A DNA stretch of 64,000 nt from Sulfuritalea sp. (lineage in GTDB: Bacteria > Pseudomonadota > Gammaproteobacteria > Burkholderiales > Rhodocyclaceae), in assembly GCA_030680805.1 (NCBI GenBank), contig JAUXUK010000091.1, positions 1 to 64,000 of the forward strand, in the 5' to 3' direction. Positions within the stretch are counted from its first letter, which is position 1. Every line of letters starts with the position of its first letter. Of the stretch, positions 46,510 to 54,324 are shown piece by piece. Both the position numbers and the translations under genes were made by a program. The notes beneath the pieces were generated by a model, which did no database searches, was not told the origin of the DNA, and saw only the letters and a list, made by a program, of their open reading frames with translations.

Positions 46510-47001
46510 TCAAGGCCGGGAACGCCGCCCGCCGTCGAGCTTGCGCCACTGCCCGGGACGCTTGGCCTTGTCCACGGCGGCCTTGGGCTTGGGCACCAGC
46601 ATGTTTCTGCCCGGACCCTTGAGGAAAGTCCGGTGCGCGAGGATCGCGGCCGTGAGTTGTTCCGTCGTCACCGGGATGGCTGCGGCTTCCCCCTTGGGCG
46701 CATAGCCGGCGAGCTGCTCCCGGATGACAGACAGGCGCGCTTCGGTTTCCAGTTTCTTGCGCGGCAGGCCTGCCATGATCTGCAGCGCCGCGGGCGTCAG
46801 CCGGAAACGACCCGTCTCCTCAGCGATCAAGCCTTGGGTCGAGAGCCGAAGAAACGCCGCCGCCAAGTCCACATCCAGCGGGATCGAACCGTGGATCAGG
46901 TCGGTGGCGGCCATGATTTCGGCAAGTTCGGCCGGCCGTCGCTTTGACGCCAGGGCTGCAGCGAGCAGGAGGAGTACATCCACATCGTGGATCGGGTGCA
47001 T
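46510..47001 (-). CDS. Hypothetical protein, possible winged helix
   Basis: A 163-residue protein that I do not recognise. The first 85 residues look like a helical/winged-helix module (LAAAFLRLSTQGLIAEETGRFRLTPAALQIM). Residues 86-135 are charged, and the C-terminus is a basic Lys/Arg-rich tail (KPKAAVDKAKRPGQWRKL). No Cys ligands, signal peptide or membrane segment is seen. The ATG at 47001 has AAAGG upstream. It is the last gene of the FNR-box operon, 60 bases after the hemerythrin-like gene, and could be a regulator or accessory factor. Confidence 0.65.
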   Translation of the reverse strand: MHPIHDVDVLLLLAAALASKRRPAELAEIMAATDLIHGSIPLDVDLAAAFLRLSTQGLIAEETGRFRLTPAALQIMAGLPRKKLETEARLSVIREQLAGYAPKGEAAAIPVTTEQLTAAILAHRTFLKGPGRNMLVPKPKAAVDKAKRPGQWRKLDGGRRSRP

Positions 47002-47061
47002 GGAATGGCCTTTGAATGATGAGGGACAGGAGCCGGTGGGCAAAGATGCCCGGCGCGAACG

Positions 47062-47463
47062 TCAGGCCGGCGAACCGTCGATGCAGGCGCGATATCTCTT
47101 GCCGAAGCCCACTATATGCCCAACCCACCACAGGGACAGAAATCTCTGGAGTTCAAGTTTGTCGAAGTTCTCCGTGGTGGCAATGTCGGCCGCCAGATAG
47201 TCGAACTCGTCGCTCTCGTCCTTGTGCTCGTCGAGCGTGGGGCAGCCGCAGCGGGCGAGCAGGTCCGCCTCGCTGGCGAAGTGCTCGCGCGCAAGGGCCG
47301 TCAGTGCGTCGAAGATTTCCTGGAATTTCAGGTCGCTCTCCGGACTGGTGTCGACGACGTGGTCGGCCATGGCATGGCATTGCGCCAGGATGTCCCGGTG
47401 TTGCTGGTCGAGGGTTTCATTCCCCGTTTCGTAGCCCTGATTCCATGGCACGCGATTCGGCAC
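47062..47463 (-). CDS. Hemerythrin-like protein with altered metal ligands
   Basis: A 133-residue bacteriohemerythrin-type four-helix protein. Canonical features present are VPWNQGYETGNETLDQQH at the start, the HxxxE pair in EHFASEADLL, and the first His in LDEHKDES. Two of the usual seven diiron ligands are changed: the second His of HxxxH is Ser (HKDES), and the Asp of the final HIxxxD is Gly (GHIVGFG). Two extra cysteines (RCGCP) lie near the site. O2 binding of the normal kind is therefore doubtful; altered metal, NO or Fe-S sensing are possible. GTG start at 47463, with CAGGAG upstream. Confidence 0.85.
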   Translation of the reverse strand: MPNRVPWNQGYETGNETLDQQHRDILAQCHAMADHVVDTSPESDLKFQEIFDALTALAREHFASEADLLARCGCPTLDEHKDESDEFDYLAADIATTENFDKLELQRFLSLWWVGHIVGFGKRYRACIDGSPA

Positions 47464-47480
47464 TGTCGATCTCCTGTCCG

Positions 47481-47909
47481 TCAGAATCCGAGCGACTCGA
47501 CGACAACGACGAGGTCGGCGAAGCTGGCGGCTTCCAGTTTGGCCTTGAGCGCCGCCTTGTCCAGGCCTTCGCATTCGAAGCGGCTCAGGCCGACTTCGAA
47601 GGCCAGTTCTTCGATCTCCAGCGCCGACATGAAGCCGATGTTGCAGATGTGGGCGACGCACTGGCGTTCGGGCTCGGTGAGCTCGATACCGTGGCGGCGG
47701 CGGATTTCGAGATAGCGTTCGGCCGTGCGATTGAGTACGCCGCTGATCTCCATGGTGTTCTTCTGGCCGTCGGTGAGGACGGCGAGCGGCGGGCCGAAGA
47801 AAACCGGTGTCTTGCCGACGTTCCGCGTCTTTTCTTCCCGCGTCAGGGCGGGGGCGACCCAGGTGGGGTCGCCCCGGACCGGATTCGGCTTTTCGGGCAA
47901 ATCCGACAT
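47481..47909 (-). CDS. Uncharacterised 142-residue protein of the FNR-box operon
   Basis: I do not recognise a family. The N-terminal 45 residues are Pro-rich and polar (EKPNPVRGDPTWVAPALTRE). The rest is mostly helical and acidic, with a motif ERQCVAHICNIGFMSALEIEEL that holds two cysteines and a His, and a third Cys in SRFECEG. No signal peptide or heme site is visible, so it is presumably cytosolic. It starts 10 bases after the cytochrome stop and ends 17 bases before the hemerythrin-like start. A role in maturation or electron transfer for the adjoining complex is guesswork. Confidence 0.72.
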   Translation of the reverse strand: MSDLPEKPNPVRGDPTWVAPALTREEKTRNVGKTPVFFGPPLAVLTDGQKNTMEISGVLNRTAERYLEIRRRHGIELTEPERQCVAHICNIGFMSALEIEELAFEVGLSRFECEGLDKAALKAKLEAASFADLVVVVESLGF

Positions 47910-47919
47910 CAGCGCGCCA

Positions 47920-48726
47920 TCAGTGCGCGATTGGATGCAGCTTCTCGTGCTTGGCGTCCTTCATGCCCCTCGGCAGTTGGGGCGCGGGCTCGGGTTGAAG
48001 CTGGACGAAGCCGCGGTTCCGTTTGCCATCCTGCACGTTGTGCGGGTTGTGGCACTCGGTGCAGGTGAACCAGCGCTTCTTGCCGGTGCTGGTGAACTCG
48101 CCGATGCGCTTGCCGTGAATGCCGTCGCGCCAGTCGCGCATCTTGTCGCCGTGGCACTTGCCGCAGAGCAGTTGCGGCTGGTCGATGCTGACCGGGTCGC
48201 CGAAGTTGTCGACCAGCTTGTCGCGCTTGGTGGTGTGATGGCAATCGAGGCACCAGATGCGGCCGCGACCGTGTTGCAGGTCCTTGGCGTCGGGCAGCAG
48301 GCCTTCCATGGTCGGGATCGGTATCGGCTTCTTGTCCTTCGGCAACTTCGGCGGACTGAACGCCGGCCCGACGCCGTTATGGCAGGCGGTGCCGCACATC
48401 GGCAGGATCGGCAGATGCGCGGAACGCGGCTTGACGAGCGCATGTCCCTCGGGGAGTTTCTCCAGCCCCGGCATCTTGCCCATCGGCACGGTACCGTCGA
48501 AAGGATCGCCCCACCAGAGTACTGCGCCGGTGGTCGGGGAACACTTGACGTTGGGCCAGCCGGGCTTGATGTCGCGCTTGGTGACTTCCGACGCGCCCTT
48601 GCGGCTTTCGAAGCAGCTCGTGTCCTGTGGCGCCTGCTCCGCCGCCTTTTGTTCCTGCGCCAAGGCAGTGGTCATCATGCCGCAGCAGAAGGCGAGAACC
48701 ATCGTGTGGAATGCCAGTTTTTTCAT
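47920..48726 (-). CDS. Periplasmic multiheme cytochrome c with one CX3CH site
   Basis: A 268-residue exported c-type cytochrome. The signal peptide covers about residues 1-23 (AFHTMVLAFCCGMMTTALA). Three standard heme sites are CLDCH, CGKCH and CTECH, and an unusual fourth is CGTACH (CX3CH). Many spare His residues (CHHTTK, HGDKM, CHNPHN) fit bis-His ligation, so a tetraheme electron carrier is likely. An alternative start lies three codons upstream (48735). It starts 10 bases after the NrfD-type gene and probably takes electrons from it or the ferredoxin subunit. Confidence 0.86.
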   Translation of the reverse strand: MKKLAFHTMVLAFCCGMMTTALAQEQKAAEQAPQDTSCFESRKGASEVTKRDIKPGWPNVKCSPTTGAVLWWGDPFDGTVPMGKMPGLEKLPEGHALVKPRSAHLPILPMCGTACHNGVGPAFSPPKLPKDKKPIPIPTMEGLLPDAKDLQHGRGRIWCLDCHHTTKRDKLVDNFGDPVSIDQPQLLCGKCHGDKMRDWRDGIHGKRIGEFTSTGKKRWFTCTECHNPHNVQDGKRNRGFVQLQPEPAPQLPRGMKDAKHEKLHPIAH

Positions 48727-48736
48727 GATCGTCATC

Positions 48737-49960
48737 TCACTTCGCAGCGGCGGACAGGCCACCGTACTTGATGTCGCCCAGAAGAATGCCGATGGCGCCC
48801 TTGAGCAGGATGGTCAGGATGAAGAAGCCGAAGGCCCAGATGCCGAGCGTCATCAGGACCTCGACGAAGCTCGGGTAGTACTCGGTCACTTCGCCGATCG
48901 GGCTCGGAATGAAGCCGGGCACGATCAGGCCCATGCCCTTTTCGATCCAGATGCCCGCAAACGCCATGACGCACGGAATCGGCAGCAGCTTCATGTCGTT
49001 GCGGAAGCGCGGGATCAGGAACAGGATGAAGGCGCCGATCATCAGCACCACGGCGCTCCAGAACCACGGCACGAGTTTTGTGAGGCCATGCAGTCCGAAC
49101 ATCAGGTAGTAGAGGCCGTTGGCGTGCTCGGTGCGGGCGTAGAGTTCGACCACGACTTCCGACAGGGTCAGAAAGATGGCAAGGCCCAGGCACCAGGTGA
49201 CGATGGTGGTCAGCAGCTTGATCGCACTGTCGTCGACCCAGAACTTTGTGTTCTTGCGGACGATCATGAAGATGAGGATGATCAGCGCCGGGCCGGCGGC
49301 GAACGCCGTCGTGATGAAGCGGATCGGCATCATGCTGTGGAACCACATCGGACGCGAGGGCATGGTCGAGATCAGGAAAGCCGTGACGGTATGGATCGAC
49401 AGCGCCCAGACGATCGCGACATACACCACCGGCAGGAACCATTTATTGTTGCTCGGGTTGCCGGTGTACTTGCACCACAGGTAGTAGAAGCCGCAGACGA
49501 TGTTGAGGATCAGGTAGCCGTTGAGCACCATCACGTCCCAGCCCAGCATCGAGGAGAAGCTGTAGATGCCCCATGGCGGGATCATGTGCCAGAGGCGATC
49601 GGGACGGCCCATGTGGGCGAACACGAACATCATCACCATGATCACGGCGGTGATCGCCAGCATCTCGCCCAGCACGGCAACCTTGTGCATGCCCTCGTGG
49701 TGATAGGCGTAGGCCGGGAAGACGATGGTCACCGCCCCGGCGGCCACGCCGACCAGAAAGACGAGGTTGGCGAAGTACAGACCGTCGTGGATCTGGCTGG
49801 TCATGCCGGTGACGATCAGGCCGTCGGTGTTTTGCAGGTAGAAGACATACATCATGCCGGCGATGAGCACCGCGAGGGAACCCATCCAGGCGTAGAACTT
49901 CGTGCCGCCCTTGAGGACGTAACGGGTGTAGTCGGCAGCGAAACTGGTCAGTTGTTGCAC
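48737..49960 (-). CDS. NrfD/PsrC-type integral membrane quinol oxidoreductase subunit
   Basis: A 407-residue membrane protein with about ten hydrophobic segments. The family pattern includes YAWMGSLAVLIAGMMYVFYL, WGIYSFSSMLGWDVMVLNGYL and FITTAFAAGPALIILIFMIV. NrfD-type subunits exchange electrons between the quinone pool and a periplasmic ferredoxin subunit. GTG start at 49960, with GAGGAG upstream. It is 10 bases from both the ferredoxin gene and the cytochrome gene. No molybdopterin or other catalytic subunit is encoded beside it. Confidence 0.9.
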   Translation of the reverse strand: MQQLTSFAADYTRYVLKGGTKFYAWMGSLAVLIAGMMYVFYLQNTDGLIVTGMTSQIHDGLYFANLVFLVGVAAGAVTIVFPAYAYHHEGMHKVAVLGEMLAITAVIMVMMFVFAHMGRPDRLWHMIPPWGIYSFSSMLGWDVMVLNGYLILNIVCGFYYLWCKYTGNPSNNKWFLPVVYVAIVWALSIHTVTAFLISTMPSRPMWFHSMMPIRFITTAFAAGPALIILIFMIVRKNTKFWVDDSAIKLLTTIVTWCLGLAIFLTLSEVVVELYARTEHANGLYYLMFGLHGLTKLVPWFWSAVVLMIGAFILFLIPRFRNDMKLLPIPCVMAFAGIWIEKGMGLIVPGFIPSPIGEVTEYYPSFVEVLMTLGIWAFGFFILTILLKGAIGILLGDIKYGGLSAAAK

Positions 49961-49970
49961 GGCTCGCTCC

Positions 49971-51077
49971 TCAATCGTAGAAGTAGAAGAATTTCGGGAA
50001 GGTGTTGAGCTCGGCCTTGAGGCGGAACACGTTCTTCCGCTCGAGGATCTTGCTCACTTCGCTTTCCGGGTCGAGCAGGTTGCCGAACTTGCGGGCGCCG
50101 ACCGGGCAGACCTCGACACAGGCCGGGTAGCGGTCGTGGCGGGTGCGTTGCAGGCACCAGTGGCACTTCTCGACCACGCCGCGCATGCGCGGCCGGTTGC
50201 CCAGGTAATGCGTCACCGGGTTCATTTCTTCCTTCGGCAGCACCGGGTTGGTGACGTTGATGCGGCGCGCCCAGTAGGGGCAGGCGCCCATGCACATGCG
50301 GCAGCCGATGCACCAGTTGTAGTCGATCACCACCGGGCCGTCGGCCTCGCGGTAGGTCGTGCGCACCGGGCAGACCTTGACGCAGGGCGGCTTCTCGCAC
50401 TGCATGCAGGCAATCGGCATGTAGTTGGCGTCTTCCTCCGGCACTTTCTCGGGGTTGTAGTGGTATTGCCCTTCGAGCACCTGGCCGGCCGGCGTATAGG
50501 CGTTGCCGCCGACCTGGATGCCGAGACCCTCGGGGTAGCCCTGGTTCATCTTTTCTTTTTCGAACTTGCCGCGCTCCATGCGCAGCACCTGGATCCACTC
50601 GATCTTCTCGCCGGGGCGGCCCTTGCCGCGCGACTGGTTGTTTTCCTCGACGCAGGCATGGACGCAGCGGCGGCAGCCGATGCACTTGCGGATGTTCAGG
50701 GCGTAGCCCATGAGCACGCCCGGCTGGGGCCCGGTGATATCGACGGTGACCTTCTTGCCGTACTCGGCCGAGTGGCGCCTTTCAAGCCGGGCACGCGCTT
50801 CGGCTTTTTCCGCGTCGGTCATCAGGCGATAGTTCTTCTGGAAATGCTCGGCCCATTCGACGGCGGCCTTGGCATCACCGGACTGAGCCATCAGTGCCGC
50901 GGTGCCCATCAGCGACGACATGCTGAGGGCGCCGCCCGCTTTCAGAAAGCCGCGACGCGAGGTCGTCGGTCCCGGTGCGGAAGGACCGGCCGGCGCAGGC
51001 TGCGGCTGGCATTGGGAAGGCTTCTCCTGATTCGGATCGACCGAGGGGCTCTCGTTAGGGGTCACAATTGGCTCCAT
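49971..51077 (-). CDS. Tat-exported ferredoxin-like subunit with four 4Fe-4S sites
   Basis: A 368-residue NrfC/DsrO/TtrB-type electron-transfer protein. A twin-arginine signal (TTSRRGFLKAGGALS) lies at about residues 38-52, after a Pro/Gln-rich N-terminal stretch. Sixteen cysteines form four cluster motifs: CIGCRRCVHAC, CMQCEKPPCVKVCP, CIGCRMCMGACP and CHWC...CVEVCP. It should sit at the periplasmic face on the NrfD-type partner. First gene of the operon, 135 bases downstream of the predicted FNR-dependent transcript start. An internal start closer to the Tat motif is possible, as no good ribosome-binding site precedes the ATG. Confidence 0.9.
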   Translation of the reverse strand: MEPIVTPNESPSVDPNQEKPSQCQPQPAPAGPSAPGPTTSRRGFLKAGGALSMSSLMGTAALMAQSGDAKAAVEWAEHFQKNYRLMTDAEKAEARARLERRHSAEYGKKVTVDITGPQPGVLMGYALNIRKCIGCRRCVHACVEENNQSRGKGRPGEKIEWIQVLRMERGKFEKEKMNQGYPEGLGIQVGGNAYTPAGQVLEGQYHYNPEKVPEEDANYMPIACMQCEKPPCVKVCPVRTTYREADGPVVIDYNWCIGCRMCMGACPYWARRINVTNPVLPKEEMNPVTHYLGNRPRMRGVVEKCHWCLQRTRHDRYPACVEVCPVGARKFGNLLDPESEVSKILERKNVFRLKAELNTFPKFFYFYD

Positions 51078-51457
51078 TAAGGGGACATGATTCTTCAGTG
51101 CAAGTCACAGCGGCCGGCCTCCGGATGAGGCTGCTGTCACTCGGGAATTGTGGTGCGATCGAAAATGCAGACTTCGATCATGCAATGCCGTGGTTATTGC
51201 CCAAAAAGCTGGTTCGTAGATATATCAGCCGCCGCGCGTTTTTGAATTGATCATGATCAAAAGCTCGCAAGCTAGCAGGCTTATTTGTATGCATCAACAA
51301 AACTGAGGCGCACAGCAGACGAGTTGATTCCGAACGTCGCCAGTCCGCTGGGGCCCGAAATACCTCGCCGACAAAGGGACTTGGGACTTGCGCTCACCTG
51401 GCAGGCGGCGCGCGCCACCGGAAATCGGCGCCGCACTAAGTTGTTAGAATCAAGCGC
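51078..51457. other. Divergent regulatory region without genes
   Basis: The 380-base gap between the ferredoxin gene and the Atm1-type transporter. It holds the FNR box and promoter (51219-51260), an AT-rich stretch around 51270-51300 that may serve the rightward transporter, and a small repeat-like GGAAATCGGCGCCGC near 51420. No ORF with homology was seen. Confidence 0.55.
51219..51260 (-). promoter_or_regulatory. FNR-type promoter of the ferredoxin-NrfD-cytochrome operon
   Basis: TTGAT-CATG-ATCAA (51247-51260) is a perfect FNR/Anr/Dnr consensus palindrome. On the minus strand TATATC (51219-51224) fits a -10. If the box is centred at -41.5, transcription starts near 51212 and the hexamer falls at -7 to -12, the class II activator arrangement. 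The leader to the first ATG would be about 135 bases. Confidence 0.82.
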
Positions 51458-53305
51458 ATGATGCGCCGCGCCCCACCTGCCATGGCCCTGCCGGGCCCGA
51501 TCCCCGATACCCGCCACGACTGGCAGACCATCAAGACCCTGCTACCCTACCTGTGGGCATGGAAGGGTCGCGTTGTCTTCGCGCTGACCTGCTTGTTGCT
51601 GGCGAAAGTGACGAGTGTCAGCGTCCCGCTGGTATTCAAGGACATCATCGATACCTTCACCCAGCCCGGCGCCGGCAAGCTGGAGCAAGCCGCGCTGCTG
51701 GTGCCGCTGGGCCTGCTGGCCGCCTACGGCGCGCTGCGCTTTGCGACGGTGCTATTCACCGAGCTGCGCGAAATCTTCTTCGCCCGCGTGACGCAACGCG
51801 CGGTGCGCACCATCACGCTGCAGGTCTTCGAGCACCTGCACGCACTCTCGCTGCGCTTCCACCTCGACCGCCAGACCGGGGGCCTGACGCGCGACATCGA
51901 GCGCGGCACGCGCGCGATCGGCTCGCTGATCAGCTACACGCTGTATTCGATCCTGCCCACGCTGGTGGAGATCGCGCTGGTGCTGGGCATCCTCGGCTTC
52001 CGCTACGACAAGGATTTCATGCTGATCACGCTGGTCACGCTGGTGCTCTATGTGAGCTTCACCATCGTCGTCACCAACTGGCGCACGGTGCTGCGACGCG
52101 AGGTCAACGAACTTGATTCGGCGGCCAACATCCGCGCCGTGGACAGCCTGATCAATTTCGAGACGGTCAAGTACTTCAACAACGAGCGCTGGGAACACGA
52201 CCGCTACGACGAGCAGATGCAGAAATGGGAAGTGGCGCAGATCAGGAGCCAGATCTCGCTGTCCTGGCTCAATCTCGGCCAGTCGCTGATCATCGCCGCC
52301 GCAGTGACGCTGATGATGTGGCGAGCCGCGGTCGGCGTGGCGGACGGCAGCATGACGGTGGGCGACATCGTGCTGGTGAATGCCTTCCTGATCCAACTCT
52401 ACATGCCGCTCAACCACCTCGGTGTGCTCTACCGCGAGATCCGCCAGTCGCTGACCGACATCGAGCGCATGTTTTCGCTGCTCGGCAAAAACCGCGAGAT
52501 CGAGGATGCGCCCGATGCGCGACCGCTGTTCCCTGCGGGTCCCGATGGAATAACCGGTGGCCCCTGCGAGGTCGAATTCGCGCAGGTCGGCTTCGCCTAC
52601 GAAGCCAACCGGCAGATCCTGTTCGACGTTAATTTCAAAGTCGGCGCCGGCAAGACGGTGGCCGTGGTGGGCCACAGCGGCTCGGGCAAATCGACCTTGG
52701 CGCGACTGCTGTTCCGCTTCTACGACACCACGACCGGCTCGGTGAAGATCAACGGCTCGGACCTGCGCGCCCTGCAGCAGACTTCGGTGCGTGCCGCGAT
52801 CGGCATCGTGCCGCAGGACACCGTGCTGTTCAACGACACGATCTTCTACAACATCCAGTACGGCCGGCCCAAAGCGCCGCGCGAGGAAGTGATCGCCGCA
52901 GCCAAGGCCGCGCACATCCATGACTTCATCGAGAAACTCCCGGACGGCTACGACACGCGCGTCGGCGAGCGCGGCCTGAAACTGTCCGGCGGCGAGAAGC
53001 AGCGCGTCGCCATCGCCCGGGCTCTGCTGAAGAATCCTCCGATCCTGATTTTCGACGAGGCCACCTCGGCGCTCGACTCCAAGACCGAAAAGGCCATCCA
53101 GGCGGAACTGGAACAAGTTGCGCTTGGCCGCACAACGCTTATCATTGCCCACCGGCTGTCGACGGTAATGAATGCCGACGAGATTCTGGTGCTCGATGCC
53201 GGGCACATCGTCGAGCGCGGCGCCCATCGCGCGCTGCTCGAACGCAACGGCCTGTATGCCCAGATGTGGGCCTTGCAGCAGCAGGAGCACTTGACTGAAG
53301 TCTGA
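51458..53305 (+). CDS. Atm1/HMT1-type ABC exporter (half-transporter)
   Basis: A 615-residue fused membrane-ATPase protein. The N-terminal domain has six predicted membrane segments (residues 30-320). The ATPase has Walker A GHSGSGKST, signature LSGGEKQRVAIARALLKNP and Walker B ILIFDEATSALD. The segment NFETVKYFNNERWEHDRYDE is characteristic of the Atm1/AtmA family, which exports glutathione-linked sulfur or metal species. ATG 51458 is adopted; ATG 51482 is an alternative. It is 22 bases upstream of gltI, perhaps by chance of packing. Confidence 0.9.
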   Translation: MMRRAPPAMALPGPIPDTRHDWQTIKTLLPYLWAWKGRVVFALTCLLLAKVTSVSVPLVFKDIIDTFTQPGAGKLEQAALLVPLGLLAAYGALRFATVLFTELREIFFARVTQRAVRTITLQVFEHLHALSLRFHLDRQTGGLTRDIERGTRAIGSLISYTLYSILPTLVEIALVLGILGFRYDKDFMLITLVTLVLYVSFTIVVTNWRTVLRREVNELDSAANIRAVDSLINFETVKYFNNERWEHDRYDEQMQKWEVAQIRSQISLSWLNLGQSLIIAAAVTLMMWRAAVGVADGSMTVGDIVLVNAFLIQLYMPLNHLGVLYREIRQSLTDIERMFSLLGKNREIEDAPDARPLFPAGPDGITGGPCEVEFAQVGFAYEANRQILFDVNFKVGAGKTVAVVGHSGSGKSTLARLLFRFYDTTTGSVKINGSDLRALQQTSVRAAIGIVPQDTVLFNDTIFYNIQYGRPKAPREEVIAAAKAAHIHDFIEKLPDGYDTRVGERGLKLSGGEKQRVAIARALLKNPPILIFDEATSALDSKTEKAIQAELEQVALGRTTLIIAHRLSTVMNADEILVLDAGHIVERGAHRALLERNGLYAQMWALQQQEHLTEV

Positions 53306-53327
53306 CCGATAATTTCAGGAGACCGCC

Positions 53328-54236
53328 ATGATTCGTCGCGCCACCGTTGTTGCCTTCATCGCCCTCACGACCCTTTCCCTGCCCGCCCTCGCCCAGGACG
53401 CCGGCACGCTCAAGAAGATCAAGGACAGCGGCGCCGCCACCATGGGTGTGCGCGAATCCTCCGGCGGCCTCTCCTTCACGGTCGGCGACGGCAAGTTTGC
53501 CGGGTTCCACGTCGAACTGTGCCAGCGCGCGCTGGCCGACGTGCAGAAGCAGCTCGGCATGGCCAGGCTGGAGATCAAGTACCAGCCGGTGACCTCGCAA
53601 AACCGCATCCCGCTGATGCAGAACGGCACGATCGACATCGAGTGCGGCTCGACCACCAACAATGCCGCGCGCCAGAAGGATGTTTCCTTCGCCGCCACCA
53701 CCTTCGTCGAGGAAGTCCGCATTGCGGTCAAGGCCAATTCCGGCATCACCACGATCGGCCAGCTCAACGGCAAGAACGTCGCCACCACCACCGGCACCAC
53801 CTCCGTGCAGCACCTGCGCAAACACGAACGCGCCACCGGCGTGGACTTCAAGGAGGTGTTTGGCAAGGATCATGCCGACAGCTTCCTGTTGCTGGAGTCT
53901 GGCCGCGCCGACGCCTTTGTCATGGACGGCCAGATCCTCGCCGGCAACATCGCCAAGTCGAAGAACCCCGCGGATTTCAAGATCGTCGGCGAAGTGCTTT
54001 CGGTCGAGCCGATTTCCATCATGCTGCGCAAGGACGATCCGGCCTTCAAGAAGGCGGTGGACAGCAGCCTCGCAGCGATGGTGAAGTCCGGCGAGATGGC
54101 CAGGATCTACGACAAGTGGTTCATGCAGCCGATCCCGCCGACCAACACGCGCATCGGCCTGCCGGCTTCGGATGCCACCAAGGCGGCCTGGGCCAACCCG
54201 AACGACAAGCCGATGGAAGATTACGCCAAGAAGTAA
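53328..54236 (+). CDS. gltI: Glutamate/aspartate-type ABC transporter, binding protein
   Basis: A 302-residue periplasmic binding protein of family 3. The signal peptide covers residues 1-22 (to ALA|QDAG). The segments FAGFHVELCQRALADVQKQ, YQPVTSQNRIPLMQNGTIDIECGSTTNN and FVMDGQILAGNIAKSKNP match GltI. CAGGAG lies 8 bases before the ATG. A Rho-independent terminator follows it before gltJ. Confidence 0.92.
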   Translation: MIRRATVVAFIALTTLSLPALAQDAGTLKKIKDSGAATMGVRESSGGLSFTVGDGKFAGFHVELCQRALADVQKQLGMARLEIKYQPVTSQNRIPLMQNGTIDIECGSTTNNAARQKDVSFAATTFVEEVRIAVKANSGITTIGQLNGKNVATTTGTTSVQHLRKHERATGVDFKEVFGKDHADSFLLLESGRADAFVMDGQILAGNIAKSKNPADFKIVGEVLSVEPISIMLRKDDPAFKKAVDSSLAAMVKSGEMARIYDKWFMQPIPPTNTRIGLPASDATKAAWANPNDKPMEDYAKK

Positions 54237-54259
54237 GGCGGGCTAAGCCACAGAGGGCA

Positions 54260-54294
54260 AAAGCGCGGCGGCAACACGGCCGCGCTTTCTTTTT
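54260..54294 (+). terminator. Rho-independent terminator between gltI and gltJ
   Basis: Perfect 10-bp stem AAAGCGCGGC / GCCGCGCTTT with a 9-base loop, then CTTTTT. It lies 23 bases after the gltI stop. It would let the binding protein be made in excess over GltJKL. Confidence 0.85.
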
Positions 54295-54324
54295 CCGGCG
54301 GAAACGGAGTCGAAGGGAACGGGC

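Noticed and set aside
52635-52660. Repeat-like GTCGGCGCCGGCAAGACGG in the Atm1-type exporter gene
   Set aside because: It encodes VGAGKTVAVVG, the normal strand leading to the Walker A site of the ATPase, and has several mismatches to the repeat.
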